A DNA stretch of 64,000 nucleotides from Chlorella sorokiniana. Its lineage: Eukaryota > Chlorophyta > Trebouxiophyceae > Chlorellales > Chlorellaceae. Numbering within the stretch: the stretch's first letter is position 1; each line of letters opens with the position of its first letter. Positions 57,036-64,000 of this stretch are shown one piece after another. Position numbers and translations under genes: made by a program. The DNA lies in contig CP084610.1 in NCBI GenBank assembly GCA_025917655.1, positions 992,001-1,056,000 on the forward strand, given 5' to 3'. Under the pieces are notes generated by a model. That model was not told where the DNA came from. It was given only the letters and a program-made list of their open reading frames with translations, and ran no database searches.

Positions 57036-57482
57036 CTCATCGACATGTATAGTCCTATATACACGAATCAACGCTGGTGTCTGCTGCGATGGTGGTGAAG
57101 GGCGCAGGGTAAACCCTAGCTAGCGCTGCTCTTTGTCAAAGCTCCACGCGCTCTTAGCACATAGGGTTCACTGTGGAAGCCCTCAAAATGGCGGCAATGC
57201 TTGTTCCGCCCGTCAGCGGTTCTGAAGGCACGCTGCCACCATCACCGCCATCCTCGTCACTGCGCTGCCAGTGGGAGCTGGTGTCGCCGCCAGTGGGAGC
57301 TGCCGCCTTGTTGCACAGAGGCAGGGCGATGGGCAAGGCATAAGGCAGGGTGCAAGGTCAATTGAAAATCGCAGCGTTGAAAACTGGTGACGTCAATGCG
57401 CTTGAAGCAGTGCGGGATCAATCGCCAGGCCTGGCACGGGGTGTGGCCAACAGCGCCCGGTAAAGAAAAGCGGGCGCTGGGC
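57036..57482. promoter_or_regulatory. Promoter region of the reader-methyltransferase gene
   Basis: Contains TATATAG on the minus strand at about 57053-57060 and a telo-box-like AAACCCTAG at about 57112. The TATA lies only about 20 bp above the ATG at 57035, which is close; if it is functional, a downstream start would be needed. A short direct repeat, GCCAGTGGGAGCTG, occurs twice near 57270-57300. The left flank of CYP97B's 3' UTR is also here. Confidence 0.4.
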
Positions 57483-60400
57483 TCAAAACTTTGCTGCGCT
57501 CAGCCAGCCAGCGCGGCCTCTGGCTCGGTCTGCGCGCCTGCCGGGCGCGACGCGCCGCTCGACGGTGCACTTGAGGCCATTGGCGGTGTGGATGGTAGCC
57601 CCAGTGGCCATGCCCACCTGCAGGGCAGGGCACCACAGCAGCGGCAACAGAGCGGTGAGCGGCACGGCCGGGGTGCCTCATGTGTGGCGCCCAGCGCCCA
57701 GCGAGCAGCCGGCACAAGGCACAAGGCAGGCAACACAGCTGCATCGCTGCCGGGCAGCCGCCCTGTGGGGCGCGTGCTCAGTGCTCGGCTGCAAAGGCGC
57801 CCAGACCCCTCGGAAGCAGCACTCCTTCCTGGCAGGCGGCCACCCGTCCAGCTGGCCCGGCAGTTGAGAGCTGCCACTACAACCCAGCCATCTTTGCTTC
57901 TTCTATCGTCATCCCCCACTGCCCAAACGTAGCCCTCCCACCCCCACTCCCCACATACTCCTTCCTCACTCACCGCCTGCGGGTCCACCAGCCGGAAGCG
58001 GAAGCGGCGCAGCAGCATGACCAGCGCCACGCACGCCTCTGTGATGGCAAACTGGTCGCCGATGCACTTGCGGGCGCCGCCGCCTGCAGGCCAGGGTCAA
58101 GGGCCCGGGGTTGCCGGCGCTGCCGGTTGCAAGCGGCCCACGCTCGCGTGTGGCGGCGAGCGGGCATCCTGCGCAGTTCAGCAAGGCAGCGGGCAGCTGC
58201 GGCAGCATGCAGCACAGGGTCCCCAGTGCAGCGCACCAAAGGGCAGGAAGGCGAAGTCGGAGGAGACCTCGTTGGGATACAGGGAGGAGCCCTCGCCGCC
58301 GGGGTGTACCCCGCCCACGCGCCCCCAAACGCCGGGTTCTCAAATCGCTCTGCAGGGCGGCAGGACCGTCACAGCACAAGGCACGCTGAGGGGTAGAGCT
58401 GGGCAGCGGCGGGGAGCGCTGCGCACTGGGAGCGGAGCGTGCACAGCGAGCAAGAAAGGGGAACGGCGGCGCGCAACGGCTGCGAGGGGCGCATGCCGCA
58501 CCAGTGAAGCGCTCTGGCCGGAAGGCGTCCGGGTCCTTCCACAGATGCGGCGACCTGCGGCACCGCCAAATGAAGAATGCACCTGAAAGCTGAGGAGGAA
58601 CTGTAGGGGTGTTGCCGGCTGGCAGGCGGCGGGGGACGAGCAGCGGCGGGGGCGGGCAGGCAGCACTCACGGGCCCCCTCCCCCTACTCCCCTCCTCCTG
58701 TCCCAACACCAAGGAGCGCATCCCTCGCAAGCGCGTTGCCGCCCACCTGTGCAGGTTCCACAGCGAGATGAAGAGGTCGGCCCCCTTGCCGATGGGGTAG
58801 CCGCCCGGGTCGCCGTTGAGGCCGGGGGCAGGACGTCGTCGCCAAGCGCCCTGCAGGGCGGCGGCAGGACAGGTTGTGCCAGGTCGGCGGTCTGTTTGTG
58901 TCTGGCCAGCAGGAGGCCAACAGCGGCGGGAGGCATGCGCTGTGAGCCGACGGCCCGCGGGCGGCTGAGCAGCGCAGCGTGCGCAGCGGGGCGGGCGCCT
59001 GCCTGCGGATGAGGATGGGCGGCTGCGGGTACAGCCGCATGCTCTCCGCGACGGTCATGCGCAGGTACGGCAGCCTGGCAAAGTCCTCCCAGGCTGCAAG
59101 GAGGGGTGGGGGGCAGGGGAGGGCTGAGGTAGGGCGTGTAGCAGCAGCCAGGTGTGGCAGCAGCAGCTGGCGCAGCGACGCGGGCGGTGGGTGCACCAAG
59201 CGGCTTTTGTGTGGCCGGCATTTGCACAGAGCCTGCCGCCCCCCTCACACACACACCACCCAGGAGAGCCACCCACCGGGCACGCGGTCGCCCACCACGG
59301 CATCGATCTCCGCCAGCACCCGCCCCTCCACCCGCTCGTCCTGCATGAGGCAGAAGAGGGTCCAGGTGCAGACGGCGGCGGTGGTCTCGTGCCCCGCGAT
59401 CAGCATGGTCATCAGGTCGTCCCGCATCTGCTTGGCCTCCAGGTCAGCGTCCCGCATGTCCACCAGGAAGCGCAGCAGGGACGCGTCCAGGACCTGGCGC
59501 GTGTGGGTGGGTGGGTGGATGGGGGTGTGTGGGGTGGGGGCGGGGGTGGGTGGGTAAGTTAGTCGTGTGCGCGCGCGTGTGTGTGTGTGTGTGTGGGTGG
59601 GGATAGATAATGTGTGTGGAGGGCGGAGGGGTTTGTAGGGTGTGCATGGCTTCGTCAGGAGCAGCTGTGCAGCCGCGCCTCCCCGCGCATGCACACCGGG
59701 AGGCGCGGCTGCACAGCTGCTCCTGACGGAAGGAAGCGCTTCCTGGCGCCGCCGCCCAGCCCCAGCCCACCTACAGAAGCAACGGCCCCCCACCCGCAGG
59801 CGTAGCAGCCCACCGCCCTGCGGCGCCCACCTTGCTGTAGTCGCGGGCCTGCAGCGCCTCGATATCATCCACCTGCCGCGTGTTCTTGGCCTGGGAGAAG
59901 GGCGGGGGCGGGGGGGGCGCAAAGGTGGGAAGGAAGGGGAGGGGGTTGTACTCGGGAGGCCGTGCAGCTGGGTGCAGCACTCCTCTGCTGGCCGCTGCAC
60001 CCTGAGCAGCTGTCCCAGAGCCGCCCCCACCTGCTCAATCAGCTCGTTCAGGCATTCGTTGATGACGGCGAGGTCCTCATTGAACTTGCGCTGGCGGGGC
60101 ACTGCCAGGCAGGGACGCGGGCAGCAAGCAGGCCACGCTCAGCTTTGGTCACGCTGGGGCGCTGCTGGCGATACTTGCGGGGGCAGGGCGTGGCTTCGTG
60201 CACCACCCCTGACAGAATTGGCCACCTTGTCCCCTGTCCCGCTTGCACATCGCTCCCCCAACCCATACGCCAGCACCCACCCAACATACCCTGCCCGGCT
60301 GCCGCTGCTGCTCAATCTGCTGTTCTCCCTCTCCGCTCGCCCCCTGGAAACACCCACCCAGGTACTTGGCCAGCGGCAGGTTCCAGTAAGGGATGTAGAA

Positions 60401-62280
60401 GGTGGAGCGGTGCTCCGCCTCCTTCAGCACGCCGTACACAGCCTGCAGGGGGCGGGCGGCGGCGCGCGCCGGTGAGGGCAAGCAAGTGTAGCAGCATTGG
60501 GGGGGGCGGCCGGCCCCCATCCCAGCCGCCGGCAATGGTAGGGACAGCAGCCAGGCAGTGCACTACTCTGTCCCGCCCCTGCGCCCCCACATTCCTTAGT
60601 GCCACCCACGGTGCCACCTCACACCCCATGCCCAGCACTGGGACTCATCCCCTCCACACCCCTCTCCCCAGAAAACAGCCCAACAAACAGCCCAGCAGCT
60701 GCCCCGCAGCTCGCCTTGATGACGGGCGACTCGCGAGTGATGGAGCCAAAGTCGTAGTTGAACACGCCCAGGCCGATGATGTCCAGCCCCAGGTTGAGGA
60801 ACTCGGTCTCCATGTCCAGCTGGGCGGCGCCCCCGGTCGCCGCCTCCAGCTTGGCCACCGTCTGCTGCGTGCACCGCCCAAACATTGCCACGCACGCATC
60901 CAGGTAGGCTTTGTGGAAGCCTGCCAGCGGGGGGGCGCGTGCAAAGTTAGCATGCAGATTTCATAGAAAGCAGACAAAGTCAAGCAGAGGAGAACATTCT
61001 GGAGAAGCAAGCCGAGGGGGAGGCACGCGGAACACGCTCCTGCAGGGCTGGGGCCAGGTGCCCGTGCATGCGCGCGCCCCGCGGCGGGGCACATGCAGGC
61101 GCAGGCCGGCGCAGGGTGGCGGCGCCTCACCAGGAACAATGGCGCGACGCCGCACTTTCCAGGTCTCAAGGTCGGCTGGGATCAGGCCCTTGCCCATGAT
61201 GGGCTCCAGGATCTCAGCCAGCACCCCCTTGTCGTAGTTGGTGTGGTTCTCCTGCAGGGGCGTGACAGGAAGTCGGGGCTGGTTGGGACGGGGGAGGTGG
61301 ACGGGCGGAGGCGCTGCGGAAAGCACAGCTCAGGCTGATGCCTGAAATGGCGTGCCTGCCCCTGCTCTGGCAGCCCCGAGGCAGCCCTGCTCCGGCCTGC
61401 AAGGCCTGCCCAACGATGCACCCAAATCACCGCAGCGCACCTTGAGCAGGTGGCGCACCACCGTCGGGTCGGACACCACTATGAAGGCCTTGGGCCCAAA
61501 CTCCAGCTTGAACACGCCGCCGCTCTCGATGAACCTGCAGGCGGAAGGCGGGAGGGGGTCCGGTTACGGTCGGGGGCGCACAGCAGGTTCGCACGCCGGG
61601 TGCGTGCTCCTCCTGCGCACACTCCCCCTGCAGCTCCCGCCCACCCAGCGGCATCCCCCCTCTCACCACTTGTACAGCGCCTTGAACAGCGGCTCGTCCC
61701 CCGCCAGGTCACTCAGCTCCCCCTGGGCCACAGGGATGTTCTTTCCACCCACGTCCGGCTGGAAGTAGCCCTGCGCAGGCGGCAGGCGGGCGGACATGGA
61801 CGGGGGCTGAGCTGGAGGCGGAGACGTGCCTCGCGGTGCGCAGGCTGCGGCCTCGCGGCCCCGATGGTGCCAGCCAGGCGCGCTGCTCCCTCTCGGAAAC
61901 TTGGGTCCAGATTTTCAACAAGGACAGCGGTACAGCCGAGCAGCCCCACCTGGGACACGTCTGTGAGGAGGCGGCTGAGGCCGTCGGCCAGGTTGCCCTT
62001 GCCCTTGATGTACGCATACACGAGCGCAGCCACGCTCGGGGAGAAGAAGATGGCCAGCCCAACCAGCGTCTCAGCAGACACCATGGCGTGCGTTACCACC
62101 GCCCTACGCTGCTGCTGCTGCTGCGGCTGCTGCTGCCGCCGCGGCTGCTGCGGGCGGGCGCTGCCGGCACGGCGGCGCCGGTCGCCGCCGCCCCAGCGGC
62201 GCCACAATGGGGCTGCGGCTTGCTATCGTGGAGCGACATCCAGGTCCTGTTACGGCGTGTGCGCCGCTTAAGGCTTGCAT
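57483..62280 (-). CDS. CYP97B: Cytochrome P450 CYP97B, putative carotenoid hydroxylase
   Basis: Heme monooxygenase of the plastid CYP97 clan, whose A and C members hydroxylate carotene rings on the way to lutein and zeaxanthin. CYP97B-specific text is abundant: [20 protein letters not shown] near 61490, [20 protein letters not shown] near 61220, [20 protein letters not shown] near 60770, [20 protein letters not shown] near 60430, [20 protein letters not shown] near 59470, the I-helix [17 protein letters not shown] near 59390, the ExxR motif [17 protein letters not shown] near 59030, the PERF motif DAFRPERF near 58530, [17 protein letters not shown] near 58270, and the heme-Cys loop [10 protein letters not shown] near 58060. 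The last exon, [20 protein letters not shown], stops at 57483. The leader starting at 62280 ([20 protein letters not shown]) looks like a transit peptide but is one frame off from [20 protein letters not shown] (62084); a slip in the Ala/Gln repeat is likely. The loop has Ala where GGPRKC is usual. Confidence 0.92.
59653..59728. repeat. Perfect 31-bp inverted repeat in a CYP97B intron
   Basis: Arms 59653-59683 and 59698-59728 are exact reverse complements (outer end CGTCAGGAGCAGC) around a 14-base loop, CGCGCATGCACACC. As RNA this would form an unusually stable G+C-rich hairpin. It sits in the intron between the exons carrying [11 protein letters not shown] and ARDYSKV, just beyond a (GT)n tract. 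Confidence 0.95.
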
Positions 62281-62874
62281 TGCTGACAATAAACTAAAAG
62301 GGCCGGTCGGAAGTCAGCAGCGCAGGTGCATTGAGCCAGGGCGGCTGCCAAACCGGAGATGCTGTAATTAGGAATGCGATGGGAGGCGCTCGACCGTGAG
62401 CTGCGCGACCAATCATGGTGTACCTTCATGGTATTGCAGGGCTCCCCTCTGCCGCCGGCAGCCAAAGGCTTCCTTGCTTGGCTGCAAGCTGGTAGAAACA
62501 GCTTCCAATCACATGTATACCGGTTTCAAGAGGATTGGGTTTGTGTGTCAAGCGAAAAACACAGCAAGCAATTGGGAGAGCAGGGTTTCCAGAGCAGCTC
62601 GGGGAAGAGGACCGCAGCGAATGTGTGCGGTGGGTTTGTCATGGGCAACTGATCGGTCAGAGTCGGTCAAAAAGGCTGAGAGTGAGTCAAACAGGTAATT
62701 TAGTTGTGTCTAGGCAGCAGCCTACAGGAAATCGATAAAAGGAGGTAACCAGCGGCCAGCAGGCGGCTGCAGTTCGTGGAAAATTGGGCGGGTGTTGTTC
62801 CTGAGCGGCGGGCAGGAAGATGGGCAAAGGAAGGGCACCAGTCAACTCCTGAAGCACGGCCAATTCCTGTACGA
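62281..62874. other. Intergenic region between CYP97B and the phosphatase
   Basis: About 590 bp, clearly less G+C-rich than the coding flanks. It holds the CYP97B promoter and the 3' UTR of the phosphatase gene. A 92-codon plus-strand open frame at 62374-62652 has no coding character I can support. No RNA or repeat was seen. Confidence 0.5.
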
Positions 62875-64000
62875 TTAGAAGTGCAATAGGCGAAACTCGC
62901 AGTTGTTCATCGAGCTGGGCCTCGAGCCACGGCAAACCTCCTCGAACGAGCGCCAGTACACGCTGTGCCCCACGGCCACTATGGTGTGTTCTGGCCGCTC
63001 TTGGAGCCAGCGACGGAACGCGCCGATGCGCGCCTTCAAGTAAGGGAGGGGAGTAGGGGGGCAGCAAGCGCGTCAGCCTGAGGGACTCCACAGGATGCAG
63101 AGGGGATGCACCCGCCCGCGGCGGCCTCCTCCTCTGACACCCCCACCCGGTCCACACTCACAACGACGTTGTCGTGCCTCTCCCTGCTGCCGAAGCACTT
63201 GGTCAGAGCACAGTTCGGCTTGGAAGGCGGGCAGTGCCACCACATCTCGGGCAGCAGCGCCAGCTGCGCGTCCAGCTGCGGGTACCGCTTGCGCAGCTCG
63301 CTGGCTGGGTGCCCGACATCGCCACACGTCGAGAGCTGCAGCAGCCAAACAAGGGGATCTTTCAGAATGCAGCAGCGGCGTGGACAACACCTACACCATG
63401 CGTCTCGATTGCTGCAAAAGGGCGCAGCACGGCACCAACAGGCAGCACACCATCCCACCATTTCGCTGATGCTCGGCAGCACCATAACGTTGGGAGGCAC
63501 GTGGCCCCTGCTGTCTGCCCCGTTTCCTGCACTGTTTTCCAAGCCTCCGCAGCTGGCGTTGCTGTCCTTGCCCAGCAAGTGCGCAGCAGGGCATGCCAGC
63601 AGCAGCGTCTGCAGTGCGCGCTGCAACGGCGACGCCACCCACAGCGTGTCCGGGGGCAGTTTCAGCGCTGCCAGCTTCTTGCGCAGCGCCAGAGCCTGCT
63701 GCTTGCCACGGTCGGTGAGGGCTGCGTCAAAGATGAGGGGGTCTGCCCAGCTGGAGCCGCGCGCATGCACGGCGGCATTGTACGTGGACTCCCCGTGCCG
63801 CACGATGTACAGCTTCTTCAGGCTGCTCCGCGGCGGAAAAAAGCGGGAACATCTTCTGCCCTGCGGCGAGGACACGAGGCAGGGCAGGGAGAGCTCTCAC
63901 TTTACTCCCTGCAGGGGCCAGTGCACAGCGGCATGCGGGACGCGGATGCTCAGGGGCAATGCGCACCTGAAGGTCCCGCGCAATCGTGCTGGCCGCGTTC
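62875..64000 (-). CDS. Histidine phosphatase (phosphoglycerate-mutase-like), partial at right edge
   Basis: Member of the RHG histidine-phosphatase superfamily; substrates range from sugar phosphates to proteins. The catalytic motif LKKLYIVRHGESTYNAAVHA lies near 63800 (RHGE with the phospho-accepting His). It is followed by LIFDAALTDRGKQQALALRK and DTLWVASPLQRALQT, then after introns ELRKRYPQLDAQLALLPEMW near 63280. The last exon has RWLQERPEHTIVAVGHSVYW near 63000, where VGHS supplies the second catalytic His, and ends NNCEFRLLHF with TAA at 62875. No in-frame ATG precedes the first motif. The exon starts at an AG near 63868, and an upstream exon (NAASTIARDLQ, GTGCGC donor near 63967) runs to the window edge, so the 5' end is missing. 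The long spacer between the two motif halves resembles plant PGAM-like proteins. The exact substrate is unknown. Confidence 0.85.

Noticed and set aside
57112-57121. Interstitial telomere repeat
   Set aside because: Only a single AAACCCTAG is present, with no tandem array, so it is at most a telo-box-like promoter motif.
62374-62652. 92-codon plus-strand frame between CYP97B and the phosphatase
   Set aside because: No codon bias like the neighbours, no motif, and a position in promoter and 3' UTR sequence.
1-64000. Retroelement, DNA transposon or virus-derived insert
   Set aside because: I found no reverse transcriptase, integrase, transposase, capsid or terminal-repeat pattern. The only duplicated block (44.8 and 49.3 kb) is traceable to the MYND gene tail.

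Overview
The window is nuclear DNA of a green alga, most probably a coccoid trebouxiophyte of the Chlorella type. Base composition is very G+C-rich. Genes carry many short GT-AG introns with tidy phases. (GT)n and C/G-rich simple repeats fill the introns. Several products are plant/algal: plastid Cpn20, CYP97B, an IREG3/MAR1-type plastid ferroportin and a bacterial-type PEP carboxylase. The assignment is inference from gene content; there is no rRNA or plastid marker to confirm it. I saw no tRNA, rRNA, CRISPR array or convincing transposable element.

Layout, left to right: 1-6248 (-) tripeptidyl peptidase II, cut by the left edge; 6827-10761 (-) APC6/CDC16; 11537-13910 (+) small cytosolic carboxypeptidase (M14); 14170-14660 (-) doubtful small gene; 14998-16462 (-) spermidine-synthase-like methyltransferase; 16712-17868 (-) DUF4864-like protein; 18150-25930 (+) bacterial-type PEPC; 26359-27508 (-) four-span membrane protein; 28136-29683 (-) unrecognised helical protein; 29983-33146 and 33706-36179 (+) two tandem F-box/LRR genes; 37027-39080 (-) plastid GST; 39268-40784 (+) Cpn20; 41327-44481 (+) plastid ferroportin-like transporter; 44774-45300 a decayed copy of the tail of the next gene; 45813-49130 (+) large MYND-finger protein; 49823-50850 (+) secreted alanine-alternating repeat protein; 51295-57035 (-) a chromatin protein carrying PWWP, PHD and CW readers around a Dam-like adenine methyltransferase fold; 57483-62280 (-) CYP97B; 62875 to beyond the right edge (-) a histidine phosphatase.

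The genes do not form a pathway cluster, as expected for an algal nuclear genome. Plastid-directed products predominate between 37 and 62 kb (GST, Cpn20, ferroportin-like, CYP97B). GST and Cpn20 are divergent and share a 187-bp promoter gap.

Two genes stand out. One is the reader-methyltransferase fusion at 51-57 kb, a candidate writer of N6-methyladenine directed to chromatin. The other is the secreted protein at 49.8-50.9 kb, whose mature chain is about twelve short units with alanine at nearly every second residue, separated by glycine-rich turns.

A technical feature affects the whole window. In at least fourteen places inside conserved exons the reading frame slips by one base, nearly always at a short G or C run where one more base would restore the family sequence. 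I treat these as consensus errors, not mutations. Exon limits given here are read by eye from GT/AG signals and protein continuity.
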